Shown: piece by piece, positions 1 through 7,315 of the stretch
How positions within the stretch are numbered: position 1 is the stretch's first letter
Layout: each line of letters starts with the position of its first letter
From: an uncultured Erysipelotrichaceae bacterium
GTDB taxonomy: Bacteria > Bacillota_I > Bacilli_A > Erysipelotrichales > Erysipelotrichaceae
DNA length: 17,704 bases
NCBI GenBank assembly: GCA_937900565.1
Contig: CALCFG010000115.1
Span: 1 to 17,704, forward strand
Direction of reading: 5' to 3'
Translations under genes and position numbers: made by a program
The notes under the pieces: generated by a model
The model's input: only the letters and a program-made list of their open reading frames with translations
Told to the model about the DNA's origin: nothing
Databases searched by the model: none

Positions 1-1127
1 AAATGTTCATTCCCAAATACACTACCAAACAAGAATCCAAATACCATGGCCACAATACCACAACGTCCAATAATACCCGCCAATTGATTTCCTGTTTTCT
101 TTTCAATTAATAATCCGCCAATAAATAACAAGGCCCCTTGCCCTAAATCACCAAACATAATGCCAAATAATAAGCAATACGTAATGGCAAGGAAAGGTGT
201 TGGATCAATTTCGGTATAATCCGGTAATGAATACATTTTGACAAATAATTCAAATGGTTTAACAAACCAATTATTTTTCAAAAGTGTTGGTGCTTTAATC
301 GTATCTTGCACATTGTCTTTTACTTCAATACTTACAGTACAATCTTGCATCAATGCTTTAAATTGCTCTAAATCTTTATTAGCTACATATCCCGCCATTG
401 CATAATGCTCATCATTTTTTAAAATGTAACTGTGCAATTTCATACGAGCACTGCCTTGCAAACAATAAGCGTATAAATCATTTAATTGATCTTTGTAAGC
501 CAATGCAATGGCTTTGCGATCAACTTGTGGAATTTCAATGGTTTCAAAATAAAATGAATTCAATGTTTCCACCATCGCGCTTAAGCTATCATCCGCACAT
601 GCAAAAATCACCCATGCATACACTTCATTGCTTTTAACCACTTCATAGATATAATCTTCAGGTTCAAGAATCGTTAATTTCTTTAAAGATTGAATTGGTA
701 GACGTCCAAAACGTACATTAATGTATTGTAAATGATTTAACGCTTCATAACCTAATGGTCGAATCAGATCCAACGCTTGTTCATCGTCTTCACTTAAGTT
801 GGTATTGCTTTTATTTTCTTGACAACATGCAAACGCTTTTTCATAGTGTGCCATTAAATCATCGATTTCTTGTTTTGTATATTCCTTATTTGGCTTAATT
901 TCATGATTTAATGATAGTGCCAATAATTGCGCATACCCTTGCAAAACATTAATGTCTTCTTCGTAATAATTTTCTTCTTGAATCGGTGTTCCTTCAAAAT
1001 GTTGGCTGAGAAGATACGTTGCATTTTCTGCACTGATTAATTGACTCGTCAGTGCCTTTTGCAGCATATCATCCATATGTGCTTTATCACTGATACAACT
1101 GACAAAGCTCATTTTTTCAATTGCCAT
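1..1127 (-). CDS. ntpI: V-type ATP synthase subunit I (partial, C-terminus beyond the window)
   Basis: Membrane stator subunit of the V/A-type ATPase (a-subunit homologue), which carries the ion half-channel and joins the peripheral stalk to the rotor ring. About 375 N-terminal residues lie in the window; family members are usually about 650. The ATG at 1127 is preceded by a strong ribosome site (GGAAGGAAGGGG on the minus strand), 14 bases after the subunit C stop. The first 300 residues are the soluble, partly coiled-coil arm. The start of the membrane part then shows the family hallmarks: YTEIDPTPFLAITY, LLFGIMFGDLGQG and, at the window edge, FGFLFGSVFGNE. The frame is open right up to base 1, so it is truncated only by the window. 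Third gene of the operon here; the remaining subunits presumably follow to the left. Confidence 0.93.
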   Translation of the reverse strand, partial: MAIEKMSFVSCISDKAHMDDMLQKALTSQLISAENATYLLSQHFEGTPIQEENYYEEDINVLQGYAQLLALSLNHEIKPNKEYTKQEIDDLMAHYEKAFACCQENKSNTNLSEDDEQALDLIRPLGYEALNHLQYINVRFGRLPIQSLKKLTILEPEDYIYEVVKSNEVYAWVIFACADDSLSAMVETLNSFYFETIEIPQVDRKAIALAYKDQLNDLYAYCLQGSARMKLHSYILKNDEHYAMAGYVANKDLEQFKALMQDCTVSIEVKDNVQDTIKAPTLLKNNWFVKPFELFVKMYSLPDYTEIDPTPFLAITYCLLFGIMFGDLGQGALLFIGGLLIEKKTGNQLAGIIGRCGIVAMVFGFLFGSVFGNEH

Positions 1128-1141
1128 AATCCCCTTCCTTC

Positions 1142-2173
1142 CTATTGAATCAAAGAATTCGCAATCTTATCGGGTGCAATATGATAACGAATACCTTCAA
1201 TAATATCCACTAAATTTTCAACTTCCATTTCAGAAATGATCATATAACTCATTAATACAATATCTGGATCATTACTGAAATTAAGTTGTTGACGACTCAT
1301 GGCATAATTAATGTATTTAGCGTGATACTCAATGTAAGTGAAATTCGTATCACTCATAAATCCTTTATACCGTGAGTTTTTTAAAGCTTCAAACACTTGA
1401 TCACCATTGCATTCATCAATTAAATGATCAATATCTTTCTTTGAAAACCAATAATAATGTGGTGTCACCACTTTCCGTATTTTATCCGCAGGTGCATCGT
1501 AATACTTTTTCAACCGGTAAATCTTAATTAAATTGTCCAACTCTATTTGACTGGAGAAAAAAGACACAATTGATTTCAATTTATCACCTTTAAAGCATTT
1601 CAAAACAGTTGCAATAAGTTCATTGTAATATAAATGGGTCAATTGGCTTTCAACATCCACAAAATCAAAATCTCCCATGTCCCTTTGTTGAGCTTTCTTC
1701 AATATCGCATAATACGGCGTATTTTTAACAATATCCAATAATTGGTCATAACTTGTAACTTTGGCTAATGCAAATAAATCAAAGTCCATGTATTGCGCCA
1801 AGTGCACTGGCATTTTTGAAATTAAATCTAATTTATCGCCATTTTGTAGCATATGCAAACATGCCATTATCTGTTCGATTTCGTTATAACCGACAATATA
1901 ATGGTAGAAATGCGATTGCTTTTCAGCATAGCGCAATAAATCAGAAAAACGTTCAAACCAGTTATATCGTAATAACATTTCCAATTGCCCACGATGAATG
2001 CTATTCTCATTAATTGCGGCTAATGTTTTGCGATAATACGTTTCATGTTTTAAATAACTTGCAACTTCAGCAACACTTTTCTTCTGAATTAATTGTGCAT
2101 AATCACTTGGTCGGATACGTTCACCATACATTGCTTTGGCTTTTGCGCTCATGGCGCCTTTGGAAAATCCCAA
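1142..2173 (-). CDS. ntpC: V-type ATP synthase subunit C (AC39 family)
   Basis: Central-stalk subunit that docks the V1 rotor shaft onto the membrane rotor ring. The 343 residues match the usual length of the AC39/subunit C family, and the N-terminal AKAKAMYGERI followed by a Y-x-x-L-I pattern is the typical opening. The rest is a helix-rich threefold repeat without membrane segments. The start is TTG at 2173: AAAGGAGGGG lies 7 bases before it, better placed than for the internal ATG at 2152. It sits 30 bases after the stalk gene and 14 bases before subunit I, so it is clearly in the operon. In the well-known Enterococcus hirae ntp operon, C comes after I, K and E, so its place before I is different here. 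Confidence 0.9.
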   Translation of the reverse strand: MGFSKGAMSAKAKAMYGERIRPSDYAQLIQKKSVAEVASYLKHETYYRKTLAAINENSIHRGQLEMLLRYNWFERFSDLLRYAEKQSHFYHYIVGYNEIEQIMACLHMLQNGDKLDLISKMPVHLAQYMDFDLFALAKVTSYDQLLDIVKNTPYYAILKKAQQRDMGDFDFVDVESQLTHLYYNELIATVLKCFKGDKLKSIVSFFSSQIELDNLIKIYRLKKYYDAPADKIRKVVTPHYYWFSKKDIDHLIDECNGDQVFEALKNSRYKGFMSDTNFTYIEYHAKYINYAMSRQQLNFSNDPDIVLMSYMIISEMEVENLVDIIEGIRYHIAPDKIANSLIQ

Positions 2174-2203
2174 ACTTACCCCTCCTTTGCAATCAACTAA
2201 TTC

Positions 2204-2515
2204 TTAGTCAAAAATATTTTTCGTAATGGATTCAATCCATTGCGCTCTATTAGCATTGAATGTATCATCCAAATGTTTTTGGTGCGCAACAAATGTTTCT
2301 TTGATCATTTGCGAATCATGCGCAATTCGTTGTTTACTCTGCGTACGTTTCGTTTCAAGCTTTTCATTGACGCTATTCCACGATTTAACCCGATACGCTT
2401 CTTTTTCCGCATCAATTTTATCGCTCATCTGTTTCTTTTCGACTTCTTTATCCATCAAAGCTTTAACAATTGATTGATCAAACGTAACAAGTTCTTTAAA
2501 GTTTGATAAATCCAC
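2204..2515 (-). CDS. V-type ATPase peripheral-stalk subunit (G/H-like coiled coil)
   Basis: A 103-residue, highly charged protein with almost no glycine or proline (many K, E, Q, D) and no membrane segment, predicted as one long helix from about residue 12 to 80. This is the form of the small peripheral-stalk subunit (NtpF/AhaH/subunit G type) that pairs with subunit E. Its identity rests mainly on this composition and on its place as first gene before subunits C and I, since such coiled coils have little conserved sequence. The start is GTG at 2515, with AAGGTGA about 6 bases upstream. An ATP synthase b-like or unrelated coiled-coil protein is possible but less likely. Confidence 0.65.
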   Translation of the reverse strand: MDLSNFKELVTFDQSIVKALMDKEVEKKQMSDKIDAEKEAYRVKSWNSVNEKLETKRTQSKQRIAHDSQMIKETFVAHQKHLDDTFNANRAQWIESITKNIFD

Positions 2516-2568
2516 TTGACTTCACCTTCGCTTCCTTTTTCACATTGTTAATAGACAACAATGCATCT

Positions 2569-2596
2569 AATATATTATAGTACTTAATCAAATCAA
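2569..2596 (-). promoter_or_regulatory. Putative sigma-A promoter of the V-ATPase operon
   Basis: On the minus strand, TTGATT (2591-2596), a 16-base spacer and TATATT (2569-2574) lie about 55 bases before the GTG start of the stalk gene. An overlapping TATAAT is at 2574-2579. It sits between the upstream tRNA terminator and the first operon gene, where a promoter is expected. Confidence 0.5.
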
Positions 2597-2651
2597 CATA
2601 AAAAAAATATGAATATTTCACAAATAAATCTTAAAGCAATTATGAAAGCAC

Positions 2652-2674
2652 AAAAAAAGTTGGTAACACCAACT
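2652..2674 (-). terminator. Rho-independent terminator of the tRNA-Leu/Cys unit
   Basis: A 7-bp stem (AGTTGGT/ACCAACT) with a 3-base loop, followed on the minus strand by seven T. It lies 13 bases after the 3' end of the tRNA-Leu gene and separates it from the V-ATPase operon. Confidence 0.8.
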
Positions 2675-2686
2675 GATTTTTTTAAA

Positions 2687-2775
2687 TGGTGGGGACAGAG
2701 GGACTTGAACCCTCACGGTGTTTTAGCACCACCGGATTTTAAGTCCGATGCGTCTACCAATTCCGCCATGTCCCC
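2687..2775 (-). tRNA. tRNA-Leu (anticodon UAA)
   Basis: 89 bases including an encoded CCA. The acceptor stem GGGGACA/TGTCCCC is perfect, the anticodon loop reads TAA within GGACTTAAAATCC, the variable arm is long as in class II tRNAs, and the T arm GGGTTCAAGTCCC is canonical. It reads UUA (and UUG by wobble), the most used leucine codons in an AT-rich genome. It is six bases downstream of tRNA-Cys and shares its promoter. Confidence 0.95.
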
Positions 2776-2781
2776 GCGATC

Positions 2782-2856
2782 TGGAGGTTCCTACCGGACT
2801 TGAACCGGTGATCACAGAGTTGCAGTCTGTTGCCTTACCAACTTGGCTAAAGAACC
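2782..2856 (-). tRNA. tRNA-Cys (anticodon GCA)
   Basis: 75 bases with encoded CCA. Acceptor stem GGTTCTT/AGGAACC, anticodon arm CAGA-CTGCAAC-TCTG giving anticodon GCA, T arm CCGGTTCAAGTCCGG, discriminator T. First gene of a two-tRNA unit with tRNA-Leu(UAA). Confidence 0.95.
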
Positions 2857-2888
2857 ATAACCGCGTCAGTCTTGCTGACTGCCCTATT

Positions 2889-2917
2889 AATATACATGAA
2901 TTAAAAAATATCTGCAA
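2889..2917 (-). promoter_or_regulatory. Promoter of the tRNA-Cys/tRNA-Leu unit
   Basis: On the minus strand, TTGCAG (2912-2917), a spacer of exactly 17 bases and TATATT (2889-2894), with ATG just before the -10 giving a TGn extended motif. The short leader before the tRNA holds a 5-bp inverted repeat GTCAG/CTGAC (2865-2879). Transcription should start about 25 bases before the mature tRNA. Confidence 0.75.
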
Positions 2918-2990
2918 CTATTTTTTTAAAATTTTTTTATTTTTTTAATTTTTGTTTATTAAGCATTAAAATACGTACCTCTATTCAAAC

Positions 2991-3021
2991 AAAAAAAAGA
3001 ACCAATAAAAAATTGATTCTT
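2991..3021 (-). terminator. Rho-independent terminator after the MATE exporter gene
   Basis: A 10-bp stem (AAGAATCAAT/ATTGGTTCTT, with G-T pairing) and a TTTTT loop, followed on the minus strand by eight T in all. It begins eight bases after the MATE stop codon and ends the bipA-MATE unit. Confidence 0.85.
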
Positions 3022-3028
3022 AAAAATG

Positions 3029-4384
3029 TTAACGCATACTCATACGCCATTGTAAAATGCCGTCCAAATTACGTTTAACAATATATATGGAAAACATTGG
3101 CGCGATAATATCACTTAATGCCTCTGCTGCAAATATACTCATACTCCCAAAAAAGATTGGTAATAAAAATAACGCAGAGAAGTAAACCGTTTTGCGGAAG
3201 AAACTTAAACCTAAAGATATTTTGACTTGACCTAACGCTGTCATTCCGTCGACAAGTTCATATTGTAATCCAAGTGGAATAATAAATAATGTACAAATAC
3301 GTATAGCTTTAATCGTTGTTTCAACAATTATAGGATCATTATTAAATAGATAAATAAATTGGCGGGCAAATAACCATATCATAACAAATAGCGTTGATGT
3401 AAATAATATACAGACTTTAGAAATGTATTTGTAACTTTCTTTAACCCGTTCTATTTGGTAAGCACCATAGTTATAGGAAAGAATACATTGGGTTCCGCCA
3501 CTAATGCCACCCAATGGCATGAGTACCACTAACATTAATGATTGAACAATTGTATTAACACTAATTAATATATCCCCCATTGACGCCCCGCCATAGTGTT
3601 GCAATTGTGCATTCATTGCAATAATCATAATATTATCAAACGCAATAATAATAAATTGGGTCAACCCAATACGTAGTATATTTAAGCACGTTTTAAATTC
3701 TAATTTTTGCAATTTTAAACGTACAGGTAAAAACTTAGAAAATAAAACACTCAACACAAAAATTGACGAGATAATTTGCGAAATTACCGTAGCAATTGCA
3801 GCACCAGCAACCCCCATATTAAATCCAAAAATAAAAATCGGGTCCAAAATCATATTGCTCAACGCCCCAATCACAACGGAAAACATTCCCAACTTTGCAT
3901 GTCCTTGACAATTAATAAAATTATTCATGCCCACACTCAATAAAGCGAAAGGAGTTCCTAACAATACAATAGTAAAGTATGTGGATGCATACGGTAAAGT
4001 TACCTGCGAAGCACCAAATGTTAATAACATCCAATTTCTAAATGGATAAATACCCATAACGACCAATATAGAAATCACAATCATTAACACGAAAGCATTA
4101 CCAATAATTTTTCCTGCTTTCGCACTATCACCTTCCCCCATGGCAATGGAAGCTAACGGTGCCCCACCCACGCCAACCAAGCTGGCAAATGCACTAATCA
4201 TAGTAACAATGGGGCCACATACACCAACACCAGCCAATGCTAAAGACCCAACATCAGCAATGTTACCGATATACATTCGATCAACTATCGAATACAAAAC
4301 AGAAACAAATTGTGCAATCATGCAAGGGATTGCAATGGCTTTTACAAGCTTACCAATGGCATCTTTTCCTAAATCATTTTTCAT
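3029..4384 (-). CDS. MATE family efflux transporter
   Basis: A 451-residue integral membrane protein with about 12 hydrophobic segments, the length and layout of the multidrug and toxin extrusion (MATE) family. These exchange Na+ or H+ for cationic drugs or metabolites across the cytoplasmic membrane. The N-terminal segment IPCMIAQFVSVLYSIVDRMY followed by IGN, then LALAGVGVCGPIV, is typical of the family, in particular the MepA-like branch. ATG at 4384 has TAGGTGAT about 6 bases before it. It starts 58 bases after bipA with no promoter that I can see, and a hairpin without a T-run lies between, so it is probably read from the bipA promoter at a reduced level. The substrate cannot be told from sequence. 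Confidence 0.9.
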   Translation of the reverse strand: MKNDLGKDAIGKLVKAIAIPCMIAQFVSVLYSIVDRMYIGNIADVGSLALAGVGVCGPIVTMISAFASLVGVGGAPLASIAMGEGDSAKAGKIIGNAFVLMIVISILVVMGIYPFRNWMLLTFGASQVTLPYASTYFTIVLLGTPFALLSVGMNNFINCQGHAKLGMFSVVIGALSNMILDPIFIFGFNMGVAGAAIATVISQIISSIFVLSVLFSKFLPVRLKLQKLEFKTCLNILRIGLTQFIIIAFDNIMIIAMNAQLQHYGGASMGDILISVNTIVQSLMLVVLMPLGGISGGTQCILSYNYGAYQIERVKESYKYISKVCILFTSTLFVMIWLFARQFIYLFNNDPIIVETTIKAIRICTLFIIPLGLQYELVDGMTALGQVKISLGLSFFRKTVYFSALFLLPIFFGSMSIFAAEALSDIIAPMFSIYIVKRNLDGILQWRMSMR

Positions 4385-4406
4385 AAACTATCACCTATAC
4401 ACAACG

Positions 4407-4435
4407 ACAAGCTTGCTATAAAATAGCAAGCTTGT
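4407..4435 (-). repeat. 12-bp hairpin between bipA and the MATE gene
   Basis: A perfect 12-bp inverted repeat ACAAGCTTGCTA/TAGCAAGCTTGT with a 5-base loop begins seven bases after the bipA stop. No T-run follows on the minus strand (the next bases are CGTTGTGTATAGG), so it is not a standard intrinsic terminator. It could be a weak terminator, an attenuator or an mRNA 3' stabiliser that sets the ratio of bipA to MATE message. Confidence 0.65.
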
Positions 4436-4442
4436 TAAATAA

Positions 4443-6269
4443 CTAATTCTCTTCTTTTGTAATTGATCTTAAATGTTGACGTCGTTCTAGATTTGTTAAG
4501 AAACGTTTACGAATACGGATAGCATCTGGAGTGATTTCAACTAACTCATCATCTTCAATAAATTCCAACGCTTCTTCTAAACTCATAATCTTTGGTGGTA
4601 CCAATTTCATGGCTTCATCATTTCCAGTAGAACGTACAGCTGTCATTTTCTTATTTTTAATTGGATTGACTTCCATATCCATGTTTTTCGCAGCCATACC
4701 AATGACCATACCTTCATAAACTGGTGTTTGCGCACCAATAAAAAGAATACCTCTCTCTTGAATATTCCATAAAGCATAGGTCATTGCACCACCAGTTTCT
4801 GTGGAAATTAACGCACCATTGGTACGTTGAACAATTTCACCTTTATAAGGTTCATACCCTTTAAAGTGACGAACCAAAGTACCTTCACCATGTGTATCAT
4901 TAATAAATTCACTACGATATCCTAATAAGCCGCGGGTAGGGGCATCGTATTCAATACGCGTATACGACCCCTCTTCCACCATGTTTTTCATTACACCTTT
5001 ACGTAGGTTTAATTTCGAAATGACAGTACCTGAATATTCATTTGGTACAGTGCATACAACTTCTTCACATGGTTCAAATAATTTATCATTAATTTTGTGA
5101 AAAATAACTTCCGGTTTACTAACAGCGACTTCATACCCTTCACGACGCATATTTTCCAATAATATCGATAAATGCAATTCGCCACGGCCACTTACTTTAA
5201 AGCAATCCGTAGAATCTGTTTCCTCTACTTTCAAACCAACATTGACTTCCAATTCTTTGGCTAAACGTTCTTTAATGTTACGGCTAGTAACAAATTTACC
5301 ACTCTTACCAGCAAAAGGCGAAGTATTAACCATAAAGTTCATACTTAATGTAGGTTCTTCAATTTCAATGGCACTCATTGCTTTTACACTAGCGTTACCA
5401 CAAATAGTGTCCCCAATTTCAATATCACTAATGCCTGCAATCATCACGATTTCACCACATTGAGCACTTTCTACCGCAACACGACTTAATCCTTTATAGA
5501 CAAACACTTGATTAATTTTCGCTTTTTGTTGCTTTCCATTAGGGTTTTTAACAATTACATTGCTTGCTTGAGTCAAGCATCCACCAAAAACACGGCCAAT
5601 ACCTAAGCGGCCAATATAATCATCATAGGCTAAGGCACTCACTTGCATGCACGCTGGTTCATCCGCACGGTTTGGATATACTTGGCAATGACTTAAAATT
5701 GTTTCAAATAAAGGAACGATATCTTCATTGGTATCATCCATTTCATAACGCACAATACCATTACGTGCAATACCATATAAAATAGGGAAATCCAATTGTT
5801 CATCGGTAGCATTTAATTCCAAGAACAAATCATAAACTTCATCAATAACTTGTTCCACGCGTGCATCTTTTTTATCAATTTTATTTATTAATAAAATTGG
5901 ACGCAATCCTTGTTCCAAAGATTTTTGCAATACAAAACGTGTTTGTGGCATTGGACCTTCTGCACTATCTACCAATAAGATAACCGTATCCACGGTTTTA
6001 ATGATACGTTCAACCTCACTACTAAAGTCAGCGTGGCCCGGTGTATCAACAATATTGATTTTGACATCCTTATAATTTACCGAACAGTTTTTTGAATAAA
6101 TAGTAATTCCCCGTTCGCGTTCCAATGTATTGCTATCCATAATGCAATCCACAACTTTATCATTATCTTTAAACACATGCGATTGTTTTAAAAATGCGTT
6201 AACTAATGTTGATTTACCCGCATCGACGTGTGCGATGACGGCAATATTAATAATTTTTTGAAAATCCAT
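4443..6269 (-). CDS. typA: Ribosome-associated GTPase TypA/BipA
   Basis: Translational GTPase that binds the 70S ribosome and is needed for 50S assembly and growth in cold or stress. Its 608 residues match the family length. The GTPase motifs are all present: HVDAGKST (14-21), RGIT (53-56), DTPGH (75-79) and NKID (129-132), with LERERGITI typical of the EF-G/BipA class. The middle region has the EF-G-like domain III sequence VSGRGELHLSILLENMRREG, and the C-terminal part carries PTRGLLGYRSEF, the BipA-specific domain signature. The ATG at 6269 has a perfect AAAGGAGG ribosome site. First gene of a likely bipA-MATE transcript. A TATAAT lies about 32 bases upstream of the start. Confidence 0.97.
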   Translation of the reverse strand: MDFQKIINIAVIAHVDAGKSTLVNAFLKQSHVFKDNDKVVDCIMDSNTLERERGITIYSKNCSVNYKDVKINIVDTPGHADFSSEVERIIKTVDTVILLVDSAEGPMPQTRFVLQKSLEQGLRPILLINKIDKKDARVEQVIDEVYDLFLELNATDEQLDFPILYGIARNGIVRYEMDDTNEDIVPLFETILSHCQVYPNRADEPACMQVSALAYDDYIGRLGIGRVFGGCLTQASNVIVKNPNGKQQKAKINQVFVYKGLSRVAVESAQCGEIVMIAGISDIEIGDTICGNASVKAMSAIEIEEPTLSMNFMVNTSPFAGKSGKFVTSRNIKERLAKELEVNVGLKVEETDSTDCFKVSGRGELHLSILLENMRREGYEVAVSKPEVIFHKINDKLFEPCEEVVCTVPNEYSGTVISKLNLRKGVMKNMVEEGSYTRIEYDAPTRGLLGYRSEFINDTHGEGTLVRHFKGYEPYKGEIVQRTNGALISTETGGAMTYALWNIQERGILFIGAQTPVYEGMVIGMAAKNMDMEVNPIKNKKMTAVRSTGNDEAMKLVPPKIMSLEEALEFIEDDELVEITPDAIRIRKRFLTNLERRQHLRSITKEEN

Positions 6270-6301
6270 GATGCCTCCTTTGATTTTCTAAAGCGATAGT
6301 T

Positions 6302-6307
6302 ATTATA
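6302..6307 (-). promoter_or_regulatory. Putative -10 element of bipA
   Basis: TATAAT on the minus strand, 32 bases before the bipA start. At 17 bases upstream there is only TTTCTT, a weak -35 which falls in the T-rich tail of the terminator of the preceding operon. Confidence 0.4.
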
Positions 6308-6332
6308 ATCCATATTAATCTATTAAGAAAAG

Positions 6333-6373
6333 AAAAAGCGCATAAATAAAGCTCGAAAGCCTTTTCACGCGCT
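6333..6373 (-). terminator. Terminator of the dacA-NusG_II-Gx operon
   Basis: A long minus-strand hairpin. The outer 10-bp stem is AGCGCGTGAA/TTTATGCGCT (two G-T pairs). An inner stem AAGGCT/AGCTTT with a TTCG loop follows. The tail is TTTTTCTTTTC. The stem begins inside the TAG stop codon of the Gx gene. Confidence 0.75.
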
Positions 6374-6875
6374 ATATTCTTGGTTTCAATCGTTCAATAA
6401 CTTTATTAGCAACAAATCCTACCGCAATTCCCGTTGGTATAGCTAAGATAATAAAATAAAAATATAAAAGCATCATTCCTTTTTGTTGGTACATAAAGGA
6501 AACAAATAAGAGTTGCCCTAAACTGTGCGCCAATGAACTCATAATTGATGTAAATATACGACTACTTTTTAAATAATAGAAAATAATCAATACGATCATC
6601 GATAGTAATACGCCGCTGAAACTGATCCAGAAAGTTGACCCAAAGATCGTTCCCCGCAATAAACTTCCTAAAAACACGCGCATGGCATTAACAACCATCA
6701 TTTCTTTAACACCAAATAAATATAAAGCAATTAACGCAAAGACATTAGCCAATCCAAAGCGAAAGAAACCAAAGCCAAATGTACCCACCAAATAAGTTTC
6801 CAATACATTAACCACTGTTGCTAATGCCGCCAATAACGTAACATAAGTTAATCGTTTTGTATCTTTTGCACCCAT
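6372..6875 (-). CDS. Gx transporter family membrane protein (annotated elsewhere as heptaprenyl diphosphate synthase component I)
   Basis: A 167-residue protein with five or six hydrophobic segments. The motifs FRFGLANVFALIALY, RVFLGSLLRGTIFG and SLAHSLGQL are those of the Gx/Hpre_diP_synt_I family, a small S-component-like membrane protein. The old synthase name is probably misleading, as there are no prenyltransferase motifs. Starts 2 bases after the NusG_II stop, with GAGGAT as ribosome site, so the two are translationally linked. The same gene pair occurs as eetA/eetB beside flavin-based extracellular electron transfer genes in Listeria and lactobacilli, from my knowledge of those loci. 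No Ndh2, ApbE or PplA gene is visible here, so that role is inference. Confidence 0.82.
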   Translation of the reverse strand: MGAKDTKRLTYVTLLAALATVVNVLETYLVGTFGFGFFRFGLANVFALIALYLFGVKEMMVVNAMRVFLGSLLRGTIFGSTFWISFSGVLLSMIVLIIFYYLKSSRIFTSIMSSLAHSLGQLLFVSFMYQQKGMMLLYFYFIILAIPTGIAVGFVANKVIERLKPRI

Positions 6876-6877
6876 AA

Positions 6878-7315
6878 TTAATCCTCAAGGGCATAAACAG
6901 CCACATTGTTTGGAATACATAAAATAGGGAAATATTCTTGCGCATCAACAAAGCCGATAGAAGAACAAATATGGTTTGGACATTCTTCATCCGTCACTCG
7001 CCATTTGCCATCTTTAACTTCAATGTGCATTTGCCCATAATCACCATCTAAATCATAGTAACCATCAATTTCACTATTTAACAACATGATTACACTATCC
7101 CCATGTACTACTTGAATGTCAGCATCTTCTTGTTCAACTAACATTTCATAAACCGGATTTCCTGTTTCTGGGCGATTAAATTCAATCGATTGTTCACTAT
7201 TTGTAACCTTATTATTGGCCTTATTTGCGATGGATGCGCGATAGCCAAAAAAGCCACCCACAGCAATCATTAAAATAATTGCGACAATAATAATTTCACT
7301 CTTTTTTACTTTCAT
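6878..7315 (-). CDS. NusG domain II-containing membrane-anchored protein
   Basis: 145 residues: a short charged start, one membrane segment at about 8-25, then an extracytoplasmic domain at about 62-143. This domain carries the NusG_II signature: VHGDSV, GKWRVTDEECPNHIC (C112, C117) and ILCIPNNVAV (C133). The three cysteines are the conserved feature and could hold a disulfide or a cofactor. Despite the name it is not the transcription factor NusG, as the NGN domain is absent. ATG at 7315 with AAGGAAGG just upstream. The start overlaps the end of dacA by 20 bases, so the three genes are one operon. It is the likely partner of the downstream Gx membrane protein. Confidence 0.85.
   Translation of the reverse strand: MKVKKSEIIIVAIILMIAVGGFFGYRASIANKANNKVTNSEQSIEFNRPETGNPVYEMLVEQEDADIQVVHGDSVIMLLNSEIDGYYDLDGDYGQMHIEVKDGKWRVTDEECPNHICSSIGFVDAQEYFPILCIPNNVAVYALED

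Noticed and set aside
398..637. Open frame on the plus strand across the V-ATPase subunit I gene
   Set aside because: Shadow of the minus-strand ntpI frame, which has clear family motifs; its His/Cys-rich composition is not protein-like. The other plus-strand open frames over ntpC, bipA and adhE are rejected for the same reason.
2723..2948. Short open frames across the tRNA-Leu/tRNA-Cys region
   Set aside because: The sequence folds into two complete tRNAs on the minus strand; the frames are chance readings through tRNA genes.
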